A stretch of DNA of 64,000 nucleotides from Okapia johnstoni (lineage: Eukaryota; Chordata; Mammalia; Artiodactyla; Giraffidae). The stretch spans positions 21,660,230 through 21,724,229 of the forward strand of contig CM044317.1 in assembly GCA_024291935.2 (NCBI GenBank). Reading direction: 5' to 3'. A program made the position numbers and the translations under genes. Shown here piece by piece: positions 10,311 through 23,483 of the stretch. The notes under the pieces were generated by a model. The model had not been told where the DNA came from. It searched no databases and worked only from the letters and a program-made list of their open reading frames with translations. Each line of letters opens with the position of its first letter. Positions within the stretch are counted from its first letter, which is position 1.

Positions 10311-12068
10311 TTTAAAAAAAAAACCAATATGATTTAGAAAGACTTTTGCTTGGTGGCTGTGAGATGAGACAGTTTTAAGTGTTTGCTTTCAGGCAGGATG
10401 GATATGGTGAGTTTAATTTTTAATTTCTGCAGAGTTACTGATTTTATGATGCCACTATTTTGCTGGAGGAAACCAAGGCATGCAATTCTTCCTCCTCACT
10501 AAATTATAGCCTTCATTCCTCAAAATGTCTCATAAGTATTAAGCCTTGACAACCTAACAAGACTGTGCATCAGTGACCCTTCCTGCCCCCTGATTATATA
10601 ACATAGTTGGCTGAACATGTGTCACTTTGCTTCTTTTCTTTGTATCCATCTATTTTACTCTGGATTCACGGCTGTGTTCTCCATGCAACTGTAAGCTCTC
10701 AGCAGGAAGGGAGGAAGTGGCGCATTGCTCTTATTTTGCTTGTCCTTCTGCACAATGGCTGCAGAGTTCTGTGGCCAAAAGTTGCTAGGGATTATTTTAG
10801 CAAAAAGTGCTGCTTGAAAATGCTGCAGAAAAATATTAATTTTATTTCCCAGCTAGGTTTTTACCTGTAGAACTGAACACAGGCCACATCCATCAGAAAG
10901 ATTTTGCAATTCATTTTTCAGAGAAAATCTGTAACGCCAAGCCACATTCGGACACTTTGAGGCCAACCCAACTCCCGTGAAGATAAAAACTCAGCAGTGA
11001 CTTTCTTAGCATCGTTTCTCTCAATGTTCTCATGTCATTTCATGCCGAGTGAGACAGAATTAGAAATGACCATTCATACAGACATTTTTATTTCTCTATA
11101 GAACAGTCACTGAAATCTCTGACCTAGAAGATAGTAAAGCAAATATGAAGTCTCCTAAATTAAAGATATGGTTCTACCAACTGAAATCCTGAGAGCAAAA
11201 AACCTTTTAGGCAAAATAAATATCATAAGGTTTATGCTGAGCAAAATGAGCTGTGGAAATCAGAATTTTTTTCTTTGTTTCCTATTTTTTATTTTCATTA
11301 AATCCGCCCTAATGCTTAAATATCAATACAAACCCATTTATTTTATATTCTACTCCCACCGAGAATAGAGAGCAGGGAAGAAGCCACCTTGCAGTTCAGA
11401 ATGTGAGTTGCCTGACCTTTCATTCTGTTACAGAAACCCAAAGAACTAGTTACACCTCAGTTCCATGGACAAGAGAATTTAGCCAATTACACTGTGTTTA
11501 TAACATAAATTGGAAGGTGTGTGTGTGTACTGTAATGGTTATAGGAAATATAAACTGAAGCTTTGCTACATGGAGCTATAATGTTCACTTAGACAACTGC
11601 TTTTTTGTAAACATACTTTCTTGCAAAATCTTAGCTCGCTGCTATGGAAGCAATGACATTAACAGAAATAACAGTGGTGCCACAAATCTTCGGGGATTTT
11701 TTTTAATGGAAAGGAAAATTCTAAAACTAAAAATACACTTTTTATTTGCAACTATGGGAATACAAACACCAGAAAAACACAAGAGGACTTTATAATTGGG
11801 ACATGGGAGGCACTCAATCTGGTGGTTTTAGGGAAAGGACAGTCATGAGATGGAATCTATGTCTTAGGTCGTTACAATCTGGGCAACAGAGGAAAAAAAA
11901 AACCTGTGTTAACAAAAGAGATGATATCTAGAAGGGAGTGACAGTTTCTCCATTCTCCTCTTGCACCACTTTACAGAGTAGGGGATGCCTGCTCCAACGT
12001 CTTCTGGGTTTATATTACTTACGACATCCTGAGCCCTGTCCTTTGGCATGTAGTTTTTAAACCCAGAT
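10311..12068. other. Repeat-poor intronic block
   Basis: About 1.75 kb of AT-rich unique sequence with no recognised young repeat. A short frame at 10607-10870 has no domain I know. A short TG run lies near 11520. Confidence 0.4.
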
Positions 12069-12080
12069 AATCACTCACCA

Positions 12081-12294
12081 GAGGGGTTCCCTAGTGGCTC
12101 AGACGGTGAAGAATCTGCCTGCAGTGCGGGAGATTTGGATTCAATCCCTAGGTTGGGACGATCCCCTGGAAGAGAGCATGGCAACCCCTCCAGTATTCGT
12201 GCCTGGAGAATCCCCATGGACAGAGGAGCCTGGTGGATTACAGTCCATGGGGTCGCAAAGGGTCGGACACGACTGAGCAACTAAGCACAAGCAC
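12081..12294 (+). mobile_element. Bov-tA SINE, full length
   Basis: Head ggttccctagtggctcagac, tail gtcggacacgactgagcaac. A perfect 12-bp target duplication (aatcactcacca) lies at 12069-12080 and 12295-12306. Confidence 0.95.
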
Positions 12295-12306
12295 AATCAC
12301 TCACCA

Positions 12307-12823
12307 CAGAGATACATCCCCTATTTTAATTCTCAATCTAAATTGGTATTTCACAGAATCAACTGAATATAAAAGTCCAGATTTAAAAGTATACAAATAT
12401 AATTGTATAGTCTTCTTTATTTCAGCTATGACCATCAATGGCAGTTAGACTTGTAGGCATGTTAAGACCAGTGACCTACCTCATTTCAATTGGCTTCTGT
12501 TAGCACTATTAGCAAACAGCAGGATGGTTTTCTGCATGCTTGAACTTAATGATCTTATGATCATATCTGCAAATTATTTGTATCAAAGTGCTGATTCATA
12601 AAACTTGCTTACATAAAAACTGTCTTTCCATTAGGGAGCAATCATACTTTTCCTCATTGGTTTGTTTTCACATTGTTTGCTTTTGTGTGGATCTTAAAAG
12701 ATTTTAGGGGGTTAAAATGAGAGATGATATCTTCTATATTTTACACATGCTGTAAGGCTAAAATAGGTTAACACTAAAAGAGCAAGCCTTGCTGTGTTTC
12801 TCTTATCAAATTAAATTTGGAAA
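12307..12823. other. Intronic sequence, nothing recognised
   Basis: AT-rich unique sequence, no supported feature. Confidence 0.4.
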
Positions 12824-12847
12824 TGTGTGTGTGTGTGTGTGTGTGTG
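12824..12847. repeat. (TG)n microsatellite
   Basis: Twelve uninterrupted TG units, then a decayed cgcatacgtgcacgc. It adjoins an antisense Bov-A monomer. Confidence 0.95.
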
Positions 12848-12857
12848 CGCATACGTG

Positions 12858-12995
12858 CACGCACTCACTCGTGGCTGACTCTTTGCGACCCCATGGCCCT
12901 AGCCCACCAGGCTCTTCTGTCCATGGGATTCTCCAGGAGAGAAGACTGGAGTGGGTTGCCATCTCCCCCTCCAGGGGAAACAACAATACCCCGGG
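12858..12995 (-). mobile_element. Bov-A/Bov-tA tail monomer, antisense
   Basis: Contains gactctttgcgaccccatgg, ccaccaggctcttctgtcca and ggagtgggttgccatctccc. The tRNA-like head is absent. Confidence 0.85.
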
Positions 12996-14694
12996 GTCAA
13001 ACAAAAGAGCAGAGTTGGATTTATGCCCTTTGTTACAGGCAGGATGAAGTAGCATCTTTATTTACAAAGGGGAAGATACTGTATCAAGAATATTTTTATT
13101 CAGTTAATTTTTACACCAGTTAATTGATTTAGAAAAATACTATTCCAGATTTTTGTGATAAGAAAATATGATAGTTAAAGATTGAAAACTACCCTGAGAA
13201 AGAAAAAGATAGTTGTTACTTATAATAGGTACAGAATGACTCCATGCCAGAGTTACATCAGCTATGCAGTGAAGAAAGCTGCCTGCTAGCTATTTACAAT
13301 GAACAGTGAAGAATTCCATTCTAAGTTTTGCATTTTGAGCTCTGTTGCACATGTGGCTATGTCAAATCCTCACTGAAGTTTTGAATCCAACAATAAGGAT
13401 TATACAAACACTGGAGCAAGTGGAAACATAAAAATAAAAAGAGAAGTTGTGGAACAATGTAGTCAGATATTTGGGTCATTTAAAAACATATGCAATAAAT
13501 AAATAGATATAGATAATGTCTAATGATTTAGAGGAATGAAATTATATAACAATTACACTGTATTTCCATTGGCAAGTCCACCAAAAGTTGATTCTTCAAG
13601 CACTTTCCCTATCCATAAATTATCAAGGTTGATTTTTTCTTTTGCCCTGCAATCTGTATTTTATTAAAAACTTTAGTTTGGGGAATTCTTTACTGCTGGC
13701 TAAAAGAACTCATGCATGCCTTAGGGTGTTGTAACAGTGCATTAATGCAATATTACATTAATCAATGGCACCAGAGACATATACTATTTTAAAAAGAAAG
13801 CAACAGCAAAATCCACATGTGTGTTGTCTGGGCAAGTGAGATACTGACTTGGCAAAATGTCACATTCCAAATTCAGCTATCCTGAAACAAATCCAGTTTG
13901 TGGACTTTAACATCAACAACAGCAAGCACTGATTGAGCAAAGGTAATGTACTTATGCATCCATCATTTATCACCGGAATATATAATGCAAAAAGAATGAG
14001 ACACGATGCCAAAGAGAAATACTCCTTTAAAATTAATTAGCAAGCTTCTTAAAAAACTTATTAAAAGGTTACATACAAGCAGACCTGCATCAAACAACCC
14101 AATCCAACTGCTCTGTGCATACAATAGAAGCCAAGCCACGACCACTCCCGCTTTGAATACCTGCCAGAATGTCACCCTCATGTGGCTCTGCTTTTTATCC
14201 AGAAGGGGCTTGGGAGAGATAATTTGGATAATTTGCAGAGAGCAGATTTCATGTTTTGTTACACGAGCCTGGGTTCACGGCTAGTCTGCTCAATCCCTTA
14301 ATAGTGGACTGGGAATGAAGCCACCGATGGGTTCGCTTTCCAGGAAGACCAATTTACCTGTCTCACAACCCTGGACCACAACAGACTTTGGTGTGTTGGA
14401 TGAAGAGCAATGAAAATATGAGCCCCAAATCTTGTAGTCAGTGGCTTCAGATAGAAGTCTCTGTGATACATGCTTGGTAAAACCAGTGAAGATATATTAT
14501 TAGAATGAGGAAACAACTCAGAGGTAAGATATAAAGAGAGTGGGTGGAAGGTGTAATCTCCTTTATGTGAAACTCCTCTTCAACTAGACAGCTGTGGGTT
14601 ACTTGAATTCCCTGAGAAAAACTCCTTCTACCATCTCTTGTTTCCATCTCAAAGTTTCTATCTCCATGCCCTGGAATGCTGTCTTTTTTTTAAT
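12996..14694. other. Repeat-poor intronic block
   Basis: 1.7 kb, AT-rich, no recognised young repeat. Overlapping short frames on both strands near 14000-14300 show no domain. Confidence 0.4.
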
Positions 14695-14790
14695 CAAAAT
14701 TTTTTTTCTTAGACTAATTTTTATTGGAGTATAGTTGCTTTGCAATGTTGTTAGTTTCTACTGTACAGCAAAATGAATCAGCCATATGCT
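14695..14790 (-). mobile_element. L1 3'UTR fragment, antisense
   Basis: Carries ttattggagtatagttgctt, gcaatgttgttagtttctac and gtacagcaaaatgaatcagc, an antisense L1 3'UTR segment. The same segment recurs at 33113. Confidence 0.8.
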
Positions 14791-14959
14791 CCCTGGAACC
14801 CTTATTTCTGGTCCTCGTCACCAAGGCAGACATGTCCCCCTGCTATTCTAAGGAGAACCCTTTCTTTCACTTTTGCTGTCATCTTGAACTCCCCACATGG
14901 TGTAGAATACTAAGTCATTTTCTCTATGAGAGATTAAAGATGGTTATAAATTTTTTACT

Positions 14960-15425
14960 ACTCCTCTCATTGAGAGGTGGCATGAAGATCCATTCCCCTT
15001 GAGTATGACCTGGCCTTAGGAATGTGACCGAACAATAGGATGCGGCAGAAGTGATGCTTTAGGCTCCTGAGGCTAGGCCGTAAGAGATCTTGTAGTTTTA
15101 CCTGGACCTCCTACAACACTTCTCTGGGAGCATGGAACTGCCATGTAAGAAGCGGGACTATCGAGAGACTATGAAGTCATATGCAGATGCCTTGGTCAAC
15201 AGTTCCAGCAGAACACAACCTTCCAGCCGTCCCTGCCAGGACACACGACCATGCCAACTGAATACCAGTGAGTGACCTCTGTGGATACCATGTAGAGCAG
15301 AAAAACCACCCAGCTGAGCGCTGCCTCAATTCTAGAGCCACAAAATCCCAAGATAGAGCACAGTGATTGTTTAAAGCCACCAAGTTTAGGGGTACTATGC
15401 AGCTGTAGATACTAGAACAGAACTC
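14960..15425 (+). mobile_element. MaLR-like (MLT1-type) LTR remnant
   Basis: The order ccccttgagtatgacctggc, aggatgcggcagaagtgatg, aaccacccagctgagcgctg and tttaaagccaccaagtttag follows a MaLR LTR in the sense direction. Ends are not precisely defined and there are no internal genes. Confidence 0.55.
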
Positions 15426-15649
15426 TAACTTGAAATTTTTCATGTTTACCAGTTCATTACCTTCTCCAATAAACCTGCTAAGTTCTTCTCAGTGTTAAAA
15501 TCTTCCCTCAATCCTACCGGATCATACAATAGAGCACTGCTTCCCTAAATGGGAACCAGCTCCAAAAGACCAGTCTACTGTTTCCGTGTCCTCTTTTCAC
15601 TCTTTATATATATGGTAATCTGGCAATCACAATCTCCATTCTAAAATGG

Positions 15650-15935
15650 CAAGATTCCAAAGTTGGAAGGGACCTTAAAGACTGCATCAACCGGCCATAT
15701 GTTCTCTACTGAATTCCCTTCCAGAAGGTCCCATCCTAGCAGTAGGCGTCTTGATGACGCTCTAACATCTCAAGGGATGTGGTGCTTGGTGCCACTCAAG
15801 GATACTCCTTTTGTCCTTGGATAGCTGAGATTACAAGGAAGTTCCCTGATTCTGCACAGAATTCTGTCTCTAAAAATTTTCATCCAATTTCTAGTTCTCT
15901 TGCTCTTCATTATATACAAAAAGCCTCATAGCTCT
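15650..15935 (+). mobile_element. Ancient CR1/L3-like remnant
   Basis: The phrase ggaagggaccttaaagac followed by ttccagaaggtcccatcc and a tctagttctcttgctctt motif resembles the 3' part of CR1/L3-type mammalian repeats. Highly decayed. Confidence 0.4.
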
Positions 15936-16402
15936 AGTCTGGAGGCACTGGGCAATCACCAAGGTAAACACATGGATTAGGTGGTGGTAGCAGAGATGGA
16001 GAGGAGAAAGTGAATCTTATACCTCTTCCATCTTAGCGCTGTGTATACATCTTAAAACTGATATCTAACATCACAGGGTGAGTGTCACAATCACCCTTCA
16101 GGTTTCTATCATGTAACTTAATGTAGGTCTTGAGTCATCATTCCATTTAGTTATGGTAAACACAGAGATAGTGCAGAATGATACAGCATAGATAGTGGTA
16201 GAAGCCTGACGGCAGTTCTTTCTTATCTATGTGACCTTGAGTAATTCAGCTACTAAAACCACAGCCACTTCTAGGGATACTCAGTCATGTTCACTTATGT
16301 CAATCAGATTCAGAACTTAGAGTCAAATTAGGGTTCTGCCCTTCCTTCTCTTTTTCCCTGGGCTAGATCTACATTTTAAGAAGGCTCATAAGTGCCATGG
16401 CA

Positions 16403-16787
16403 TCAAGGAAGAGACATCCAATCCATTAGTTTTCCCCCACTCATCCCTAATCCTGCTAATCTTTCCTCCCACCTTCCCCCACCAATCCCCCACCCAACCC
16501 CACCAACTCTGCTGATCTTTTCTTGGGACTTCGACCCACAATGCTTCTGCTGCTGATGTTGCTTCTGTCTCCACAGACTCTGCAATGTGGAATCCACATC
16601 AAATATGCTCATTGGTGTTCCTTCCATAAGACACCAAAGCATTTTGGATCCCCTCCCAGGTAAACCTCTGGGGACACAGGAAATTTTAAGATACTTTCCA
16701 TGTTGTGTGGACATCTCAACCAGCTGCATGTTCCCCTCCACCATTGTACTGCTGCAAGAGATGCTATTAGGTGAGACTCCCCCTGGA
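16403..16787 (-). other. Unassigned open frame cut by a BovB insertion
   Basis: The minus-strand frame stays open from the BovB boundary down to 16403, about 128 codons of non-BovB sequence. It includes a Q/H-rich stretch (QKQHQQQKH) and a Gly/Trp-rich end. I recognise no family. If the BovB is ignored, the frame seems to continue into 17635 onwards, but nothing shows it is coding. It may be chance openness in GC-richer sequence or part of an old unclassified repeat. Confidence 0.2.
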
Positions 16788-17625
16788 GAGCACATCATGA
16801 GAAATGCTGGATAAGCTTGAATAAAGATTGCCAGGAGAAATATCAATAACCTCAGATATGCAGATGACAGCACCCTTAGGGCAGAAAGCAAAGAAGAGCT
16901 AAAGAGCCTCTAGATGAAAGTGAAAGAGGAGAGTGAAAAAGTTGGCTTAAAACTCAGAATTCAGAAAACTAAGATCATGGCATCTGGTCCCATCACTTCT
17001 TGGCAAATAGATAGGGAAACAGTGGAAACAGTGAGAGATTTTATTTTGGGGGGCTCCAAAATCACTGCAGGTGGTGACTGCAGCCATGAAATTAAAAGAC
17101 ACTTGCTCCTTGGATGAAAAGTTATGACCGACCTAGACAGCATATTAAAAAGCAGAGACATTACTTTGCCAACAAAGGTCCATCTAGTTTTATAGCAGTC
17201 ATGTATGGATGTGAGAGTTGGACTCTAAAGAAAGATGAGGGCCGAAGAATTGATGCTTTTGAACTGTGGTGTTGGAGAAGACTCTTGAGAGTCCCTTGGA
17301 CTGCAAGGAGATCCAACCAGTCTATCCTAAAGGAAATCAGTCCTGAATATTCATTGGAATGACTGCTGCTGAAGCTGAAACTCCAATACTTTGGCCACCT
17401 AATGTGAAGAACTGACTCATTGGAAAAGAGCCTGATGCTGGGAAAGATTGAAGGCGGAAGGAGAAGGGGACGACAGAGGATGAAATGGTTGGATGGCATC
17501 ACCAACTCGATGGACATGAGTTTGAGTAAATTCTGGGAGTTGGTGATGGACAGGGAGGCCTGGCGTGCTGCAGTCCATGGAGTCAGAAAGGGTCAGACAC
17601 AAATGAGTAACTGAACTGAACTGAA
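16788..17625 (+). mobile_element. BovB LINE 3' segment (about 840 bp)
   Basis: Encodes the decayed C-terminal part of BovB ORF2: remnants of the YADD box region (LRYADDST), [29 protein letters not shown] and [13 protein letters not shown]. In-frame stops and small indels follow the YADD box region, so it is non-coding. It ends gagtaactgaactgaactga. A 9-bp target duplication (ccccctgga) lies at 16779-16787 and 17626-17634. Confidence 0.95.
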
Positions 17626-17634
17626 CCCCCTGGA

Positions 17635-18479
17635 AGGATGGCTGGGATCTCAGCCGGCGCTCTTGTATTGTGAGATTCCCCCAATTGCTCCTGGGGCTCC
17701 ATTATCTCCCATCTCCAGAGGCACTGGAGTGTGGATCACCTTCTAAGGGCCCTTCAGCAGGTATAGGAAACAGATAAGGACAACTCTACTAACCAGATTT
17801 ACAACTAATTTTCTAGTCCTGGAGCTGGAATTAGAAGGTTCTCTTTCCTGCAAATGACTGTGCTTTTCCACAGAGAACATGGATTCATAAGGCAAAGATA
17901 AAACACAAGTCGCCTTTAAGTCCATCTTCTCGAGCCTTAGGTGGGAAAGACAGAAAAGTGTCCCCAGTTCTTCACCATAGAGGATTAGAGTTACTGTTTT
18001 TCACCACTTGGGGCAGAATAAAGGGTGGTGAAGAGGTCCACAGCCTACCAATTTCTGCTCTGGTTGAGAGAAAGGCATCTCTTGGATGCTTTGTGGGGTC
18101 CTATCTACTTATGGAACTCCCTGGGACCAGTCCTGACTAACCAAGTGAGATCAGCTCAGGGAGCTTGGCTGCCCAGTTTAAGTAGCCCATGAAATCCTTT
18201 AAAATCCTTTTAACTTACAGTCAGCCACAAGTTCAAAGTTAACGCTAGCACTGGTGCCTGAATCAAACTGCTGTGTTACAATGAAGCTATGTGAGAAAGT
18301 TTTATTTTTACAGCTTATACACTTTCACTATTTTAGGGAACAGTCTGGGGATCAAAGGGCATTTCATAAAGAGGTCGTGTTTGCTTGGGCTTCCTAGTGG
18401 GATTGTCCTGTGGATCTTTTGCAGACAAAATGATTCACTTTATCTGCTCGAACAGCAAAGTAGATAGTGGTGATACTGA
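17635..18479. other. Intronic sequence, nothing recognised
   Basis: The first about 100 bp were contiguous with 16.7 kb before the BovB arrived. No exon or named repeat is supported. Confidence 0.4.
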
Positions 18480-19090
18480 GATGCACAACAGGTCTGGGAG
18501 GGAGGTAGGGGTCCAAATTTCAGTCTGAATCTGTTGTGTATGAAACATCTATGAGAAATCTGAGTGGAAGTATGAGGTAGGTGCAGAACTCAGATGAGAT
18601 ACCTATGTGAGAGCCTTGTTGATTTTTGATAAGTAAAATGATGGAACAGGAAGAAACCTCTCTAGGAGAGACTGTAGGAAGAAAACAGAGTCCAGCATTG
18701 CTCCCAAGGCACCACAATACATAAACGTTCTGGAGAGGAGGTGCCTGCACAGAATATGAGAAGCAGTAGCCAACAGAAAACCAGGGGCCAAGAAGACAGA
18801 GTTTTAAGGAAGAGGGAGAGGCCAGTTCAGCCAAAAACTGCTCAGAGAGTCAAGAAAAGTGAGGAGTAAAAGATGTTGGTGGACCTCGTGAACCCAGAGG
18901 TGACTGCAAACCCTCCGTGTGGAACTAAAAATGGTTTCAGCGGCTTCTGGGTTAAAGGGTACATGGAAGTCACGGATGCAGACATTCTGTGAGGACAACT
19001 CTTTGGAGAAGCTTAAACTAAAGGAGAGCAGAGAGATTAAGTAGAGATAAGTGGGCTCTGGGATGGTAAGATAGTGCTGAGAACTCAACG
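18480..19090 (+). repeat. Ancient mammalian interspersed repeat, family unresolved
   Basis: Purine-rich sequence with ctgagtggaagtatgaggta and gtcaagaaaagtgaggagta. It resembles the repeat type at 4.05-4.65 kb and has no intact coding. Confidence 0.35.
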
Positions 19091-19418
19091 GGTGGGAGGG
19101 TGCCAGGGGAAGGGGGGCAGAGAGGAAGGACACAGATCTTGTTACACCAGAGGCTCAATTTGATTTCATATCAACTGAAATCATTATGTAGTTTTCACAG
19201 TGTTGCTGCTGTCACAATTGCCATCCTTTACTCTAATGAACTAGTCTTGAAAAAAAACACCTTTTTTTCTGCTCTCTTTAGCAGTAAAGTCATTATCTAT
19301 CCACAGTTTCAACTATCCATTTATGCAGCTGACTACCCACACAAACCCCTCTGTGTACCCCAACGCTGTATTTGAAGGTGGACACCTAGCATTTCACCAG
19401 GGTCTCAAAGACAACGTG

Positions 19419-19641
19419 CAAGCGTGCTCACGTCACTTCAGTTGTGTCCAACTCTTTGTGACCCCATGAACCATAGCCTGCCAGACTCCTCTGTCCATGA
19501 GATTCTCCAGGAAAGAATTCTGGAGTGGGTTTTCATGTCCTTCTCCAGAGGATCTTCCCAACTCAGGGATCGAACCCACATCTCTTATGTCTCATGACTC
19601 TGCAGGTGGGTTCTTTACCATTAGAACCACCTGGGAAGCTC
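19419..19641 (-). mobile_element. Bov-tA SINE, antisense
   Basis: Tail cacttcagttgtgtccaact, B-box-like gggatcgaaccca, head accacctgggaagctc. A 15-bp target duplication with two mismatches (ctcaaagacaacgtg / ctcaaagataacatg) lies at 19404-19418 and 19642-19656. Confidence 0.92.
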
Positions 19642-19794
19642 CTCAAAGATAACATGGCTCCATAAAGCACATAAATTTTCTCAGCCAGGTCCTCTTTACT
19701 CCCTGATTTCCTTTAATGGGACATCCAGAGACTCAACACTCAAAACTATTTCTGTCTTTCCTGTCACCAGGGAACCATCTCACCGTCTCTGGCA

Positions 19795-20105
19795 TGGAGC
19801 CTTTCTCTTGGTGGTCCCCTGCCCAGACCATTCTACCCACCACTCCCATCCGCCAAAAGCTTACTCTTGTCTTTAAAGCTTATGATAGCTGATTCAGGAA
19901 ACTTTTGCCAATCCTTCCAAGTTGGTGTGACCTCCTAACTTTTAAACCTCTTTGAATACTTCTCTTAAATTAGATTTATTTGAGAGACTGTCTTATCTGC
20001 TCAATTAGACTTTAAACTCATGGGCTTTACCTTACTCATTTTTGAGTTCCTTGTGTTACTAGATGCAGCAGGCACTTGCCAGAGTTTTGTTTAATTGGCT
20101 CAAAT
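19795..20105 (+). mobile_element. L2 LINE 3' tail remnant
   Basis: The order gagactgtcttatctgctca, ttagactttaaactcatggg and gatgcagcaggcacttgcca follows the L2 3' end. Confidence 0.5.
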
Positions 20106-20277
20106 TATTAATGAATTCTTTAGATGAAGTGAATTTTTCCAGTTGCATGCATGCAAAATAAATAATAATTCACTGAAAACTTAAGAGTGTACTTAACTGG
20201 AGTACAGAAATGAGCTCATATATGAATATCCGGGCACGGCCAAAAACTGCTTTTCTTTCCTGGAACAAGTATTTATT

Positions 20278-20515
20278 TAACTTTTTATTGTGGTATGGAA
20301 TATTTCAAATATACATAAAAGTAGAAAGAATAGCATAATGAACCCCCATGAACCCATCATCCAGCTTCAACAACTCATAACATTTTCCCAATCTAATTTC
20401 ATCTATTCATCAAACTTATTCAAATTTTTTTTTTCCTGGAGTATTTTAAAGCAAACTCCAGACATCATACCATTTCACTTATATATCATTCCACTTATAT
20501 ATCTCTAGCAGATGA
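20278..20515 (-). mobile_element. Old L1 (L1M-type) 3' region remnant
   Basis: Carries aaagtagaaagaatagcata, cccccatgaacccatcatcc and ctggagtattttaaagcaaa, an old, widespread L1 3' segment. Orientation is judged from memory and is less certain than identity. Confidence 0.55.
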
Positions 20516-21904
20516 GGTTTTGCTTTATAATTCAACCACGTCAGACCTAATGAAATTCTAATTACCTCACATGATTTAACAGCTAGTCTTTGTTCATATG
20601 TCCTCCATTTGTTGCAATCATTTTGTTCAAAGAATGCTTGATTTAATAGTTATAGCCTATTTTAAACAACTTAGTGCAAGACATTAACTCTCGATTCTTT
20701 TAGCATATGTGCTGGAAGAGGTTAAGGAGAGAGGAGATATTCAATTTCTGAATTATACTTCGTTTGCTTGATTCATTTCCTTCCCTTTTCCAGCCACTGC
20801 TGTTTCGGATCCTTCTCATTAGCATGTGTGTCAGAGAATGGGTAGGGAAAGGAGGTGGGGCAAAAGCTGTGACTTGTCCCATCAAGCCTCCTGTCCCTTT
20901 TTTCTGTAAGAAAAGAAGCCCTGGCACAAGGCTAAGCCCTTAGAGATGACATTTCCTAGACTCTCTTGCAGTCAGATCACCATGAGACCATGCGACTTTT
21001 TGAGCAAAAGTGGTGTGTGCCATTTCTGGGTCAAACCTTTAACTGGAAAGATGTGTGCCCTCTCCTCTCTTACACCCACTTCTTAAGGGCTTATATGCAG
21101 GTGCTGTGTGGTAAGCCATCTGCCACCAAGTCAATGAAGAAAAACCCTGGAAGATCCCAAGGCAACCAGGTGAAAGAGCCTGGGGCCCGAGTTGACCTCA
21201 TGAGGGAGAGCTGGCCTCCCAGCTTTCAGACCATCGGCTTTAAACAACAGTTATTTTGGTATCTGTTACAATAGCCGTTCTGATATATTAATTAGGATAG
21301 AAGGTAAAATTCAACAATGTCAGTATTACAATTTTCTAAAAATCTAATGAGAGTTTCTATTGCCAACATCACAGATAATCCAGTATTCTTTGCATATGTT
21401 TTCAATTATTACTAGTTGTCTGTCTTGGAGTATGATGATCGACTGACACTAGTTAACTGAATAGACACCATGAAAGTCCAGTGTGGCTGGATTTGGTTCC
21501 AGAGAAACTTTTATTTGAACCCTCCCTGGCTTCTCCCTAACTATAAAGAAATTGTTAAAACTATATGACACTTTTTGAAATGAGAATAACAGAGTTCCCT
21601 AGAAGATGAATTATAGCGAATAAATAATGTATATTAAAGGAATGAACATAGTACTTGGCACACAGAAGTTTCCAGAAAAGGTTAATTCGATTTCTTTTTG
21701 TTCTCTGTGCACATAAGTCAGAAGGATCGAATGATGTTTTGCAATTCTCTACAGCTGTAGCCATTCAGGTCACCAGCACCTGTTCAAAACAGCAAACTTA
21801 TCACTGGACACTAGTTAGGAACCCTACAACAGTGGAAGAAGTTGTAGGAAAAACTTGTGGATGAAAGATCAAGGATTCTATGAATGTTAAGAAGAAATGT
21901 TGAT
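20516..21904. other. Intronic sequence, nothing recognised
   Basis: Mostly unique. A frame at 20966-21274 and others nearby lack domains. Confidence 0.4.
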
Positions 21905-22258
21905 TAGCAGCATATTAGTTAGAGTAAACACAAGCTGACATAGCACACAAACCTCACATCTCAGAGGGTCTGTCCCCTTTCCAATGGATGTCTCTGGTTG
22001 GCAGGGAGGCTCTGCTCCATCTAGTTATTCAACGGTCCAGGTCGGCAGAGTCACCAACCAGCCTGATAACAAGCGATGGAGAGTAAGGGGAAGGTACTTA
22101 AGGACCACATCTGGAAGCTGATTTGAAGTTGATATATGATTTCCACTGCCCCATGAGTCTTATGGTCAGACCTAACTCCAGGGGGTGCTGGGAAATGTAG
22201 TTGGCTGAGCACCCAGGAAGAAGAGAAATGAATGTGAGGATCAGCCAGCAGCATCTAC
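21905..22258. repeat. Old mammalian repeat remnant, unnamed
   Basis: Phrases such as ggttggcagggaggctctgc and gggggtgctgggaaatgtag recur in an old mammalian interspersed repeat. I cannot assign it without a library. Confidence 0.35.
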
Positions 22259-23483
22259 CATCAGCAGCAGTTAGCCTGAAAGATGATTTACTGAGCTATT
22301 ATACTTAGCTTCAACTTAAGTAGTGGGAGAATATCCTTGGAAAATCTTATTCAACACCACTATTAACAGCGTCTCACAAAAACCCTTCTATGATGTAAGA
22401 AACTACTTTAGGGAAGACAGTATTTTAAAGAATTTATCAGAAGAAAAATTTCCTGAAACCTCCAAGTGACTTTAGTAAGTAATAATAATTACTTTAAAAA
22501 GTTTTAAAGTCAGAAACACTAAATTATTTTAGTTAGAAAAAGACTCAAGCCCTGGATCATTCTCCTTGAGAAAAAAATAAGCACTTTTGTTTAGGGAAGC
22601 ATTTAAACTTTCAAAGGATTCTCAGAGTCATTAACTTCAAGTTGTCTTTTCCTAAACAATGATGTCCTAGTTACTGAGTCAACAGCACACAGGTGGCCCA
22701 GAAACCACACACACATTCATCACAGCCACTGTCAGAATCTCTGAGATATGTGGTGAAACTTGCTAAGAGGCTGCAAACTATTGTGTTTCACGATAATGAT
22801 CTTTCCAGAAATAAAGGGGATTACACATTAATAAAGCAATGAAACTATGCAGGTAACCATGACAATGGCTACAAATTCAATAACATTTTATACTCCTGGA
22901 AAGTTTTTTTCTTTTTTCTCTTATTGCCAGAAAGATTAGGGAAATTATGAGAAAGAACTGAAAAGCATTTATGTCTCATCTGAACTATCATACCTCCAAG
23001 GATGTCATCGGCATGCTCAGCCCATTCTAACATCAACTTCACAGCAACCTGAAATGCCCATCCTAGGTCACGACTGCATATTTATCTTGAGAAATGGACA
23101 AAGCAAGGGGTTCAAATGACATTGGTCAGCAAACTATTTCTCCAATTCAGGTCCAATTTTATCTATTTTTTAAAATACATTTCTCATTTTGAATTCTCAG
23201 TGAAACAAATGGCTTATCTCTAGTCGCATGTCCACAGAAATTTCTGAAGGTTCTTAAATATCTGAGCCAAATTGCAGAATATTTTAAAGACAGACATATA
23301 ATCTAAATCATTCATCCTTCCAATGAATCAAATTAAGTTTTTGTTTTTCTGGTTTCTGATGTGTTGACAACTGAAACATCACAAATGGGAAGGATTAAAG
23401 TTTCTCTTCCCCACCTCTCAAGAAGTGCACAAAACTAGATGATTCTTTTCATCAAAGGTTTCCATATTCTCCTATGATTCATT
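22259..23483. other. Repeat-poor intronic block
   Basis: 1.2 kb with no recognised repeat, AT-rich, no exon with splice signals. Confidence 0.4.
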
